Assembly (NCBI RefSeq): GCF_018294505.1
Contig: NC_057810.1
Span: 202,758,113-202,822,112, forward strand
Direction of reading: 5' to 3'
Length of the DNA stretch: 64,000 nt
Source: Triticum aestivum
Lineage: Eukaryota; Streptophyta; Magnoliopsida; Poales; Poaceae
The translations under genes were made by a program, and so were the position numbers. Positions 1-11,113 of this stretch are shown one piece after another. The stretch's first letter is position 1; each line of letters starts with the position of its first letter. The notes beneath the pieces are model-generated. The model made no database searches. It was not told the origin of the DNA and saw only the letters and a program-made list of their open reading frames with translations.

Positions 1-1320
1 TGAACCTATTATGTTTTCATGAATATATGTGAGTTCTTCATCCTATCTTGCAAGTCTATAGTCACCTATTATGTGTTATGATCCGTTAACCCCGAAGTGA
101 CAATAATCGGCATACTTACCAGTGATGACCGTAGTTTGAGGAGTTCATGTATTCACTAAGTGTTAATGCTTTGGTCCGGTATTCTATTAAAAGGAGGCCT
201 TAATATACCTTAGTTTCCAATAGGACCCCGCTACCATGGGAGGGTAGGACAAAAGATGTCATGCAAGTTCTTTTCCATAAGCACGTATGACTATATTTGG
301 AATACATGCCTACATTACATTGATGAACTGGAGCTAGTTCTGTGTCACCCTATGTTATAACTATTACATGAGGAATCGCATCCGACATAATTATCCATCA
401 CTGAACCAATGCCTACGAGCCTTTCACATATTTCTCTTTGCTTAGTTACTTTACCGTTGCTGCTGTTACAATTATTACAAAACTGCTATTGTTACTTTTG
501 CCACTGTTACCGTTACTTCCATACTGCTTTGCTACTAAATACTTTGCTGCAGATACTAAGTTATCCATGTGTGGTTGAATTGACAACTCAACTGCTAATA
601 CTTGAGAATATTCTTTGGCTCCCCTTGTGTCGAATCAATAAATTTGGGTTGAATAATCTACCCTCGAAAACTGTTGCGACCCCCTATACTTGTGGGTCAT
701 TAGCGATGCGCCGGCACATATGACGAAGGGTCAACCTTCAAATCAATCGGACAAGTCTCGAAGGATAAACCACTTGGTGGATTAGTATCTTCGGAAGTAG
801 CGGCATCTGTGGCATCACCCTCTATCTGGCCTTGCTTGGGGGCATTCGGGTCCAACGAAGTCGTTGATGTGTTGTTGCTGCAAATTGCAGAGTCATTCGG
901 CTATTAGCCGAGTCAAAATCACGCAAAGAGGAAATTCGGTCCCTGACACTTACGTCGAAGCCACTGGCACTGCCACCTTCATCCTCAGCATGACGGCCTT
1001 TCGAGGCTTGGTGGCAACGTGTTTGGGGTTCTTGGGCTATTTCTCAGCCAAGTCAACAGCCTCTGCCCGCCCATGCTTCGTGATGCGTGTAGGAGCCGGG
1101 GCAGTCGGCTTCGGTCCACTCTGCGCCAGAGCACAACCCGCTCGAGCACTCGGCTCATTCTGCGCCTTGGTGTGGTGTACCCTGGGGGCGTTCTCCGGCA
1201 GAGAGGACTCTTCCTCCTCGTCCTCCTCGGTGCTCTCCTCATCCTCTTCCTCCTCCTCCTCATAGCTCTCCTCGGAGTGCCGGCGTTCTGTGTCACTGAC
1301 CACGTCTTCGGGTGACCAGT
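1..1320. repeat. Duplicate of 9781-11073 (WHAM-like LTR end plus element X flank)
   Basis: Line-by-line comparison shows no mismatch with 9781-11073. The only difference is that 37 bases at 756-792 are replaced by the 10-N gap at 10536-10545 in the other copy. Bases 1-699 are the end of a WHAM-like LTR and 700-1320 are the flanking element X. The segment stops exactly at a 10-N gap. A copy with no divergence that bridges a gap elsewhere is most simply a misplaced or redundant contig, not a biological duplication. Confidence 0.9.
700..1320 (-). pseudogene. Antisense gene of element X, duplicate copy (exon 3 part and exon 2 part)
   Basis: This is the same sequence as 10480-11073. On the minus strand it holds exon 3 (877 down to 700), a short intron (about 878-953) and the 3' part of the acidic exon 2 (954-1320). 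This copy is useful because it reads through the 37 bases that are missing from the gapped copy, and exon 3 stays open across them. The WHAM-like LTR end at 699 interrupts exon 3. Confidence 0.6.
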
Positions 1321-1330
1321 NNNNNNNNNN
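1321..1330. other. Assembly gap (10 N)
   Basis: Ten Ns join the duplicated segment 1-1320 to the internal 3' end of the WHAM-like element. The true distance is unknown. Confidence 1.
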
Positions 1331-1789
1331 TAAAAAGCACCCCCCGCTGGAGAGAACCTCTTTCATTTGCATGCATTACTATTAATTTATAGTGGTTATG
1401 ACTATGACTGGATCTCTTTTACCATGAATGACAATGTTTAGTCAGTCCTTGATCTTCAAAGGTGCTCTGCATTTATGTTTTGCGGTCTCAGAAATGGCTA
1501 GCGAGATACCATCTTGTTATATCATATTATGATTGTTTTGAGAAAGTGTTGTCATCCGAGTTTTATTATTATTGCTCGCTAGTTGATTATGACATTGATA
1601 TGAGTAAACATGAGACGTAAGTGTTATTGTGAATATGGTTACTTCATAATCTTTGCTGAAAACTTGAATGCTGGCTTTACATATTTGCAACAACAAGAGC
1701 AAACAGAGTTTGTAAAAGTTTTTCTTTATCACTTTCAGTTTATCAACTGAATTGTTTCAGGACAAGAAAAGGTTTAAGATTAGGGGAGT
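1331..1789 (+). mobile_element. 3' end of internal region, WHAM-like Gypsy retrotransposon
   Basis: This noncoding stretch ends in a purine-rich tract (TAGGGGAGT, about 1781-1789) directly followed by an LTR start TGATACGTCTC at 1790, so it is the 3' internal end of a plus-strand LTR element. The rest of the internal region and the 5' LTR are not in the window. I see no supportable ORF. The family name WHAM is from memory of the LTR sequence. Confidence 0.65.
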
Positions 1790-2047
1790 TGATACGTCTC
1801 TGTTGTATCTACTTTTCCAAACACTTTTTCCTTTGTTTTAAACTCTAACTTGCATGATTTGAATGGAACTAACCCGGACTGACGCTGTTTTCAGCAGAAC
1901 TGTCATGGTGTTATTTTTGTGCAGAAATAAAAGTTCTCGGAATGGCCTGAAAATCCACAGAGCAACTTTTTGGAATTAATAAAAAATATTTGCAAAAGAA
2001 TCAGCACCAGGGGGCCCACACCCTATCCACGAGGGTGGAGGGCGCGC
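1790..2047 (+). repeat. WHAM-like 3' LTR, left part
   Basis: The LTR starts TGATACGTCTC after the polypurine tract. It is cut at 2047 by the insertion of element B; the five bases CGCGC at 2043-2047 recur at 9351-9355, where the LTR resumes. Without the insertion the LTR would be about 1.38 kb. Confidence 0.75.
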
Positions 2048-3600
2048 CAATACGTCTCCAATGTATCTATAATTTTTTACTGTTCCATGCTATTATATTA
2101 CCTGTTTTGAATGTTTATGGGATTTACTTTACACTTTTATATCATTTTTGGGACTAACCTACTAACCGGAGGCCCAACCCGAATTGCTGTTTTTTTTTTG
2201 CATATTTCAGTATATCGAAGGAAAGGAATATCAAAACGGAGTCCAAACAGAATGAAACCTTCGGGAGCGATCTTTTTGGAACAACAATCCAGGAGACTTG
2301 GAGTGGACGTCAAGAAGCAGCTGAGGAGGCCACGAGGGTGGCCGCGCCCCCTGCCTCGTGGGCCCCTTGTGGCTCCACCGACATACTTCTTCCTCCTATA
2401 TATATCTACGAACCCCGAAAACATCTAGGATCACCACGAAAACCTAATTCCACCGCCGCAACCTTCTGTATCCGCGAGATACCATCTTGGAGCCTTCGCT
2501 GGCGCTCCGCCGGAGGGGGAATCGACCACGGAGGGCCTCTACATCATCTCCCAGGCCTCTCCGATGAGTTGTGAGTAGTTTACCACAGACCTTTGGGTAC
2601 ACAGTTATTAGCTAGATGGCTTCTTCTCTCTCTTTGAATCTCAATACAATGTTCTGCTCGATCTTCTTGGAGATCTATTCGATGTAACTCTTTTTGCGGT
2701 TTGTTTGTCGAGATCCGATGAATTGTGGGTTTATGATCAAGTTTATCTATGGGAAATAATTGAATCTTCTCTGAATTCTTTTATGTGTGATTTGTTATCT
2801 TTGCAAGTCTCTTCGAATTATCAGTTTGGTTTGGCCTACTAAATTGATCTTTCTTGCAATAGGAGAAGTGCTTAGCTTTGGGTTCAATCTTGCGGTGTCC
2901 TTTCCCAGTGACAGCAGGGGCAGCAAGGCACGTATTGTATTGTTGCCATCGAGGATAAAAAGATGGGGTTTATATCATATTGCATGAGTTTATCCCTCTA
3001 CATCATGTCATCTTTCTTAATGTGTTACTCTGTTCTTCATGAACTTAATACTCTAGACGCAGACAGGAGTCAGTCGATGTGTAGAGTAATAGTAGTAGAT
3101 GCAGAATCATTTCGATCTACTTGTTGCGGACATGATGACTATATACATGATCATGCCTAGATATTCTCATAACTATGCACTTTTCTATCAATTGCTCGAT
3201 AGTAATTTGTTCACCCGCCGTAATACTTATGCTATCTCGAGAGAAGCCACTAGTGAAACCTATGGCCCCCGAGTCTATCTTTTCTCATATAAGTTTCAAT
3301 CTACTTTTGTTTGCATCTTTTACTTTCCAATCTATATCATAAAAATACCAAAAATATTTATCTTATCTTATTATCTCTATCAGATCTCACTTTTGCAAGT
3401 TACCGTGAAGGGATTGACAACCCCTTTATTGTGTTGGTTGCGAGGTTCTTGTTTGTTTGTGTAGGTACGAGGGACTTTTGAGGAGCCTCCTACAGGATTG
3501 ATACCTTGGTTCTCAAAAACTGAGGGAAATACTTATGCTACTTTGCTGCATCACCCTTTCCTCTTCAAGGGAAAAACCAATGCATGCTCAAGAGGTATCA
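2048..3600 (+). repeat. Element B 5' LTR
   Basis: About 1.55 kb, matching 7795-9350 base for base with scattered substitutions. It ends ...GGTATCA at 3600, immediately upstream of the primer binding site. A TATA-type run TATATATA at 2397-2404 is the likely core promoter, with the transcript starting downstream. Confidence 0.85.
2397..2404 (+). promoter_or_regulatory. TATA box of element B 5' LTR
   Basis: TATATATA inside the LTR follows a C/T-rich stretch. The homologous place in the 3' LTR (near 8149-8159) has an even longer TA run. Confidence 0.5.
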
Positions 3601-3611
3601 AGAAGGATTTC

Positions 3612-3629
3612 TGGCACCGTTACCGGGGA
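3612..3629 (+). other. Primer binding site of element B (tRNA-Asp type, two mutations)
   Basis: TGGCACCGTTACCGGGGA lies 11 bases after the LTR end. It matches the complement of the 3' end of plant tRNA-Asp except for two G-to-A changes. The intact version (TGGCGCCGTTGCCGGGGA) is present in element E at 52641-52658. Confidence 0.75.
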
Positions 3630-3808
3630 GGTCTTCGCTCAAGTCAAGACATACCAAGTACCCTCACAAACTCATCTCCCTCACATTACATTATTTTCCA
3701 TTTGCCTCTCGTTTTCATCTCCCCCACTTCACCCTTGCAATTTTATTCGCCCTCTCTTCATCGTTCTCCTCTCTCTTTCGCTTGCCTTTCGTGTGCCTGT
3801 TTGCCCTT

Positions 3809-4843
3809 ATGGCTTTGCCTAAAAACGTTGATCACCATCTTAAAAGGTTGGAAGATAGTGAATTAAATATTAGAAGCTTTGTGACTTTACAATTTGAGCA
3901 TAATAATTTCTTTAGAAAAGAGCTTAAAGAACAAAAAAGCTTTATGGAGTACATGAATAAAGAGCTTTATGATATGTCTAAGGAATTTTATGGTTTGAAT
4001 TCTCAGATTGCTCATCTTGAAAAATCAATAGCCCAAATCTCTGATAAGCAAGCCACCTTAGTCAATAAGATGGCTGCCAAACCAAAAGGGTTAGGGGGAA
4101 ATAATAATGAAGATCTAAAAGTTATCGATGTGTCCCCTATTAAATCTTTGTTTTGCAATATGAATCTTGATAATGATGGAACTGGAGATGAGTCAACTTT
4201 AGTTAAAAGGCGTCCCAATGATTCAGAGTTTTTAGATCTTGATGCTCAATTTGGTAAAAGTGGGATTGGACAGGTCAAAACTTTACATAGCAATGAACCC
4301 ACTATTATGGATTTAAAGGAATTTAATTATGATAATTGTTCTTTAATAGATTGTATTTCCTTGTTGCAATCTGTGTTGAATTCTCCACATGCTTATAGTC
4401 AAAATAAAGCTTTTACCAAACATATTATTGATGCTTTGATGCAATCTTATGAGGAAAAACTTGAATTGGAAGTTTATATACCTAGAAAACTTTATGATGA
4501 GTGGGAACCTACTATAAAAATTAAAATTAAAGATCATGAATGCTATGCTTTATGTGATCTGGGTGCTAGTGTTTCCACGATTCCGAAAACTTTATGTGTT
4601 GTGCTAAGTTTCCATGACTTTGATGATTGCTCTATAAACTTGCACCTTGCGGATACCACCATTAAGAAACCTATGGGAAGGATCAATGATTTTCTTATTG
4701 TTGCAAATAGGAATTATGTGCCCGTATATTTTATCGTTCTTGATATATATTTCAATCTTGCATGTCCTATTATTCTTGGTAGACCTTTCCTTAGAACGAT
4801 TGATGCAATTATTGATATGAAGGAAGGGAATATTAGATTCTAA
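3809..4843 (+). CDS. Element B coiled-coil plus aspartic protease ORF
   Basis: An intact 344-residue ORF. Residues about 30-90 are charged and heptad-like, consistent with a coiled coil that may be a gag remnant. Residues about 220-344 form a retropepsin-like domain: the active-site motif CDLGAS with the catalytic aspartate at residue 250, and ILGRPF near 322-327. The DLGAS variant is typical of Athila-lineage Gypsy proteases. The domain would cleave retroelement polyproteins, but no RT or integrase follows. I chose the ATG at 3809 because the upstream reading frame runs back through the C/T-rich leader and the primer binding site; the frame is open to 3584. Survival of only protease suggests either selection in a non-autonomous family or recent descent from an intact copy. 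Confidence 0.75.
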   Translation: MALPKNVDHHLKRLEDSELNIRSFVTLQFEHNNFFRKELKEQKSFMEYMNKELYDMSKEFYGLNSQIAHLEKSIAQISDKQATLVNKMAAKPKGLGGNNNEDLKVIDVSPIKSLFCNMNLDNDGTGDESTLVKRRPNDSEFLDLDAQFGKSGIGQVKTLHSNEPTIMDLKEFNYDNCSLIDCISLLQSVLNSPHAYSQNKAFTKHIIDALMQSYEEKLELEVYIPRKLYDEWEPTIKIKIKDHECYALCDLGASVSTIPKTLCVVLSFHDFDDCSINLHLADTTIKKPMGRINDFLIVANRNYVPVYFIVLDIYFNLACPIILGRPFLRTIDAIIDMKEGNIRF

Positions 4844-5665
4844 TTTCCATTAAGGAAAGGCATGGAACACTTTCCAAGAAAGAAATTCAAATTACCTTAT
4901 GAATCTATCATGCGTGCCACTTATGAATTGAATGCCAAAGATGGCAATACTTAGATCTATTCTCGCTGCCTAGCTAGGGGCATTAAACGATAGCGCTTGT
5001 TGGGACGAAACCCAATTTTATTTTTGTTCCTTGCTTGTTTTTCTTCTGTTTAGTAATAAATAATTCATCTAGATTCTGTTTAGATGTGGTTTTATGTTTT
5101 AATTAGTGTTTGTGCCAAGTAGAACCTATAGGATAACCTACGGTGATAGTTAATTCGATTCTGCTGAAAAACAAAAACTTTTGCACTCACGAGAAAAAAT
5201 TCAATAAATCACAGAAATGTGCTTTTGCGTTGATTCGTTCTGCAGTCGATCAATAGACAAATTGCCTAGGACTTCCTATTTTGGTAGGATGTTTAGAGTT
5301 CCATAATTATTCGAAAGTTACAGATTTCTATAGACTGTTTTGTTTTTGACAGTTTCTTGTGTTGTTTGCTTATTTTGATGCATCTATGGCTATTATCGGG
5401 GGGTATGAACCATAGAGAAGTCGTAATACAGTAGGTTTAACACCAATTTAAATAAATAATAAGTTCATTACAGTACCTTATGTGGTGGTTTTTCTTTCTC
5501 ACACTAACGGAGCTTTTGAGATTTCCTGTTGAGTTTTGTGTTGTGAAGTTTTCAAGTTTTGGGTAAAGATTTGATGGACTATGGAATAAGGAGTGAAAAG
5601 AGCCTAAACATGGGGATGCCCATGGAAACCCAAGATATTCAAGGACAACCAAAAGCCTAAGCTTG

Positions 5666-5687
5666 GGGATGCCCTGGAAGGCATCCC
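5666..5687 (+). other. Conserved RNA hairpin (element B copy)
   Basis: Arms GGGATGCC and GGCATCCC form a perfect 8-bp stem around the six-base loop CTGGAA. The same stem with the same loop occurs in element E at 54233-54256. Confidence 0.55.
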
Positions 5688-7755
5688 TCTTTCGTCTTCA
5701 TCTATCAGTAACTTTACTTGGAGCTATATTTTTATTCGCCACATGATATGTGTTTTGCTTGGAGCGTCTTGTATGATATGATTCTTTGCTTTTTAGTTTA
5801 CCACAATAATCCTTGCTGTACACAACTTTTGGTAGAGAAATACATGATTTGGGATTTATTAGAATACTCTATGTGCTTCGCTTATATCTTTTGAGCTAGA
5901 TAGTTTTTGCTCTAGTGCTTCACTTATACTTTTTAGAGCACGGCGGTGGCTTGATTTTTTAGAAATTATTGATATCTCATGCTTCAATTATAAAATTTTC
6001 AGAGTATTTTAGAACAGCATGGTATTTTCTATAGTTATAAAATTGGTCCTAGAATGATGAGCATCCAAGTTGGGTATAATAAAAACAATCATAGGAAGTG
6101 AATTGGATGCTATGATCAATTTGATGCTTTATAATTGTTTTGAGATATAGAGGTGGTGATATTAGAGTAATGCTAGCTGGGTAATTGTGAATTTGAAGAA
6201 TACTTGTGTTGAAGTTGGCAAGTCCCATAGCATGCACGTATGGTAAAAGTTGTGTAGCAAATTTGTTGCATAGGGTGCTCTTTTGATTGTTTTCCTTATG
6301 TGTGGAGGTCGGGGGCGTGCGATGGTTAACTCCTACCAACCTCCCCCCTGGGAGCATGCGTAGTAGTACTTTGCTTCGAGGGCTAATAAAACTTTTGCAA
6401 TAAGTATATGAGTTCTTTATGACTAATGTGAGTCCATGGATTATACGCACTCTTACCTTTCCATCATTGCTAGCCTCTTCGGTACTGTGCATTGCCCTTT
6501 CTCACCTTGAGAGTTGGTGCAAACTTTGCCAGTGCATCCAAATCCCGTGATACGATACGCTCTATCACACATAAACCTCCTTATATCTTCCTCAAAACAT
6601 CCACCATACCTACTATTATGGCATTTCCATAGCCATTCCAAGATATATTGCCATGCAACTTTCCACCATTTCGTTTATCATGACACGCATCATCATTTTC
6701 ATATTGCCTTGCATGATCATGTAGTTGACATCGTATTTGTGGCAAAGCCACCTTGCATAATTTTTCATACATGTCACTCTTGATACATTGCCCATCCTGG
6801 TACACCGCAGGAGGCATTCATATAGAGTCATATCTTGTTCTAGTTTTGAGTTGTAATTCATGAGTTGTAAATAAATAGAAGTGTGATGATCATCATTATT
6901 AGAGCATTTTCCCTTATAAAAAAAGAAAGGCCAAAAAGAAAAAAGAAAGGCCAAAGAAAAAAAAGAAAAAAAGAAAGGCTAAAAAAAGGCCCCCCCCCAG
7001 AAAAGGGGGGACAATGTTACTATCCTTTTCCACACTTGTGCTTCAAAGTAGCACCATGTTCTTCATATAGAGAGTCTCTTATGTTGTCACTTTCATATAC
7101 TAGTGGGAATTTTTCATTATAGAATTTGGCTTGTATATTCCAACGATGGGCTTCCTCAAATGCCCTAGGTCTTCGTGAGCAGGCAAGTTGGATGCACACC
7201 CACTTAGTTTGTTTTGTTGAGATTTCATACATTTATAGCTCTAGTGCATCTGTTGCATGGCAATCCCTACTCCTCACATTGACATCAATTGATGGGCATC
7301 TCCATAGCCCGTTGATTAGCCTCGTCAATGTGAGAATTTCTCCTTTTTGTCTTCTCCACACAACCTCCATCATCATATTATATTCCACCCATAGTGCTAT
7401 ATCCATGGCTCATGCTCATGTATTGCGTGAGAGTTGAAAAAAGCTAAAGCGCGTTAAAAAGTATGAACCAATTGCTTGGCTGAAACTGGGGTTGTGCATG
7501 ATGGGAGTATTTTGTGTGATGAAAATGAAACATAGCCTAACTATATGATTTTGTAGGGATGAACTTTTTAGCCATGTTATTTTGAGAAGACATGATTGCC
7601 TTTTTAGTATGTTTGAAGTATTATTACTTTTATGTCAATATGAACTTTTATTTTGAATCATTTGGATCTGAACATTCATGCCACAATAACGAAAATTACA
7701 TTGACAAATATGCTACGTAGCATTCCACATCAAAAAATTTGTTTTTTATCATTTA

Positions 7756-7775
7756 CCTACTCGAGGACGAGTAGG
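7756..7775 (+). other. Perfect hairpin next to the element B polypurine tract
   Basis: CCTACTCG and CGAGTAGG form an 8-bp stem with loop AGGA. It ends 19 bases before the 3' LTR start at 7795. Confidence 0.55.
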
Positions 7776-7794
7776 AATTAAGCTTGAGGATGCT

Positions 7795-9350
7795 TGATAC
7801 GTCTCCAACTTATCTATAATTTTTGATTGTTCCATGCTATTATATTACCTATTTTGGATGTTTATGGACTTTACTTTACACATTTATATCATTTTTGGGA
7901 CTAACCTACTAACCGGAGTCCCAGCCCGAATTGCTGTTTTTAGGCCTATTTCAGTATATCGAAGGAAAGGAATATCAAACGGAGTCCAAACAGAATGAAA
8001 CCTTCGGGAGCGATCTTTTTGGAACAAACGCAATCCAGGAGACTTGGAGTGGACGTCAAGAATCAGCCCAGGAGGCCACGAGGGTGGCCGATGCGCCCCC
8101 CTACCTCGTGGGCCCCTCGTGGCTCCACCGACATACTTCTTCCTACTATATATATATATACGTACCCCGAAAACATCCAGGAGCACCACGAAAACCTAAT
8201 TCCACCGCCGCAACCTTCTGTATCCGCGAGATCCCATCTTGGAGCCTTCGCCGGTGCTCTGCCGGAGGGGGAATCGACCATGGAGGGCCTCTACATAATC
8301 TCCAAGGCATCTTCGATGAGTTGTGAGTAGTTTACAACAGACCTTCGGGTCCATAGTTATTAGCTAGATGGCTTCTTCTCTCTCTTTGAATCTGAATACA
8401 ATGTTCTGCTCGATCTTCTTGGAGATCTATTCGATGTAACTCTTTTTGCGGTGTGTTTGTCGAGATCCGGTGAATTGTGGGTTTATGATCAAGTTTATCT
8501 ATGAGAAATAATTGAATCTTCTCTGAATTCTTTTATGTGTGATTTGTTATCTTTGCAAGTCTCTTCGAATTATCAGTTTGGTTTGGCCTACTAGATTGAT
8601 CTTTCTTGCAATAGGAGAAGTGCTTAGCTTTGGGTTCAATCTTGCAGTGTCCTTTCCCAGTGACAGCAGGGGCAGCAAGGCACGTATTGTATTGTTGCCA
8701 TCGAGGATAAAAAGATGGGGTTTATATCATATTGCATGAGTTTATCCCTCTACATCAGGTCATCTTTCTTAATGCATTACTTTGTTCTTCATGAACTTAA
8801 TACTCTAGATGCAGGCAGGAGTCGGTTGATATGTCGAGTAATAGTAGTAGATGCAGAATCATTTCGATCTACTTGTTGCGGACGTGATGACTATATGCAT
8901 GATCATGCCTAGATATTCTCATAACTATGCACTTTTCTATCAATTACTCGACAATAATTTGTTCACCCACCATAATACTTATGCTATCTTGAGAGAAGCC
9001 ACTAGTGAAACCTATGGCCCCCGAGTCTATCTTTTCTCATATAAGTTTCAATATACTTTTTTTGCATCTTTTACTTTCCAAAATATATCACAAAAATACC
9101 AAAAATATTTATCTTATCTTATTATCTCTATCAGATCTCACTTTCGCAAGTAACCATGAAGGGATTGACAACCCCTTTATTGCGTGGGTTGCGAGGTTCT
9201 TGTTTGTTTGTGTACGTACGAGGGACTTTTGAGGAGCCTCCTACAGGATTGATACCTTGGTTCTCAAAGACTGAGGGAAATACTTATGCTACTTTGCTGC
9301 ATCACCCTTTCCTCTTCAAGGGAAAAACCAACGCATGCTCAAGAGGTAGC
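7795..9350 (+). repeat. Element B 3' LTR
   Basis: Starts TGATACGTCTCC right after the purine-rich AAGCTTGAGGATGCT and is homologous to 2048-3600 throughout. It ends at 9350, next to the target-site duplication CGCGC (9351-9355). Confidence 0.85.
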
Positions 9351-9355
9351 CGCGC

Positions 9356-10479
9356 CCCCTGCCTCGTGGGCCCCCTGAAGCTCCACCGACCTCAACTTCA
9401 ACTCCATATATTCATGTTCAGGGATAAAAAATAGGAGAGAAGGATTCATCGCCTTTTACGATACAGAGCCGCCGCCAAGCCCTAAATTCTCTTGGGAGGG
9501 CTGATCTGGAGTCCGTTCGGGGCTCCGGAAAGGGGAATCCGTCATCGTCGTCATCATCAAACATCCTCCATCACCAATTTCATGATGCTCACCGCCTTGC
9601 TTGAACAATTCCATCGTAGGCTTGCTGGACGGTGATGGGTTGGATGAGATTTACCATGTAATCGAGTTAGCTTTGTTAGGGTTTGATCCCTAGTATCCAC
9701 TATGTTCTGAGATTGATGTTGCTATGACTTTGCTATGCTTAATGCTTGTCACTAGGGCCCGAGTGCCATGATTTCAGACTTGAACCTATTATGTTTTCAT
9801 GAATATATGTGAGTTCTTCATCCTATCTTGCAAGTCTATAGTCACCTATTATGTGTTATGATCCGTTAACCCCGAAGTGACAATAATCGGCATACTTACC
9901 AGTGATGACCGTAGTTTGAGGAGTTCATGTATTCACTAAGTGTTAATGCTTTGGTCCGGTATTCTATTAAAAGGAGGCCTTAATATACCTTAGTTTCCAA
10001 TAGGACCCCGCTACCATGGGAGGGTAGGACAAAAGATGTCATGCAAGTTCTTTTCCATAAGCACGTATGACTATATTTGGAATACATGCCTACATTACAT
10101 TGATGAACTGGAGCTAGTTCTGTGTCACCCTATGTTATAACTATTACATGAGGAATCGCATCCGACATAATTATCCATCACTGAACCAATGCCTACGAGC
10201 CTTTCACATATTTCTCTTTGCTTAGTTACTTTACCGTTGCTGCTGTTACAATTATTACAAAACTGCTATTGTTACTTTTGCCACTGTTACCGTTACTTCC
10301 ATACTGCTTTGCTACTAAATACTTTGCTGCAGATACTAAGTTATCCATGTGTGGTTGAATTGACAACTCAACTGCTAATACTTGAGAATATTCTTTGGCT
10401 CCCCTTGTGTCGAATCAATAAATTTGGGTTGAATAATCTACCCTCGAAAACTGTTGCGACCCCCTATACTTGTGGGTCA
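9356..10479 (+). repeat. WHAM-like 3' LTR, right part
   Basis: This continues the LTR begun at 1790-2047 after the element B insertion and its duplicated CGCGC. It ends ...CTTGTGGGTCA at 10479. The following TTAGC (10480-10484) would be one copy of the target-site duplication; the other is outside the window. Bases 9781-10479 equal 1-699. Confidence 0.75.
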
Positions 10480-11113
10480 TTAGCGATGCGCCGGCACATA
10501 TGACGAAGGGTCAACCTTCAAATCAATCGGACAAGNNNNNNNNNNGGAAGTAGCGGCATCTGTGGCATCACCCTCTATCTGGCCTTGCTTGGGGGCATTC
10601 GGGTCCAACGAAGTCGTTGATGTGTTGTTGCTGCAAATTGCAGAGTCATTCGGCTATTAGCCGAGTCAAAATCACGCAAAGAGGAAATTCGGTCCCTGAC
10701 ACTTACGTCGAAGCCACTGGCACTGCCACCTTCATCCTCAGCATGACGGCCTTTCGAGGCTTGGTGGCAACGTGTTTGGGGTTCTTGGGCTATTTCTCAG
10801 CCAAGTCAACAGCCTCTGCCCGCCCATGCTTCGTGATGCGTGTAGGAGCCGGGGCAGTCGGCTTCGGTCCACTCTGCGCCAGAGCACAACCCGCTCGAGC
10901 ACTCGGCTCATTCTGCGCCTTGGTGTGGTGTACCCTGGGGGCGTTCTCCGGCAGAGAGGACTCTTCCTCCTCGTCCTCCTCGGTGCTCTCCTCATCCTCT
11001 TCCTCCTCCTCCTCATAGCTCTCCTCGGAGTGCCGGCGTTCTGTGTCACTGACCACGTCTTCGGGTGACCAGTCGACCCCCGGCACCTGGGATATCATTT
11101 GCTGGAAACTCTG
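10480..11113 (-). pseudogene. Antisense gene of element X: exon 2 and part of exon 3
   Basis: Read on the minus strand, an AG acceptor (11115-11114) opens exon 2 (11113 down to 10707, 407 nt, phase 2), followed by a GTAAGT donor. A 76-nt intron (10706-10631) leads to exon 3 from 10630, which stays open until the WHAM-like LTR at 10479. Exon 2 encodes a long acidic stretch of Glu/Asp and Ser followed by a basic Lys/Arg/Pro segment, like exon 2 of the antisense genes in A and C. One in-frame TAG lies in exon 2 after the acidic part. A 10-N gap at 10536-10545 interrupts exon 3 but is bridged by 756-792. Function is unknown; acidic plus basic composition suggests a nuclear protein, which is inference. 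Confidence 0.6.
10536..10545. other. Assembly gap (10 N)
   Basis: The duplicate at 756-792 shows that 37 bases belong here. Confidence 1.

Larger units (their letters stand above)
4844..7794 (+). mobile_element. Element B 3' noncoding internal region
   Basis: Three kilobases without a supportable ORF. It shares several blocks with element E (around 4960-5040 with 53540-53620, and 5340-5800 with 53930-54350), including a conserved hairpin at 5666-5687. An A/G-rich low-complexity tract with a C run lies at about 6905-7015. The region ends with a perfect hairpin (7756-7775) and a purine-rich tract before the 3' LTR. Confidence 0.7.
2048..9350 (+). mobile_element. Element B: complete non-autonomous Sabrina-like Gypsy LTR retrotransposon
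   Basis: Two direct LTRs (2048-3600 and 7795-9350) flank a 4.2-kb internal region with a tRNA-Asp type primer binding site and one intact ORF. The target-site duplication CGCGC (2043-2047, 9351-9355) proves insertion into the WHAM-like LTR. In a sample of about 400 bp (2581-2990 against 8331-8740) I counted roughly ten mismatches, so the LTRs differ by a few percent. There is no reverse transcriptase or integrase, so it would need helper proteins. The LTR termini are slightly decayed: the left end reads CA where TG is expected and the right end reads GC. Confidence 0.85.

Noticed and set aside
1037..1372. Acidic ORF ending in Ns on the minus strand
   Set aside because: It is exon 2 of the element X antisense gene seen in the duplicated copy, run through a gap; not a separate gene.
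2111..3866. Short plus-strand ORFs in the 5' LTR of element B and matching ones in the 3' LTR
   Set aside because: LTR noncoding sequence; the two LTR copies do not keep the frames.
6049..7437. Short ORFs on both strands in the element B internal region
   Set aside because: No domain; the region aligns with noncoding internal sequence of the family and includes low-complexity runs.
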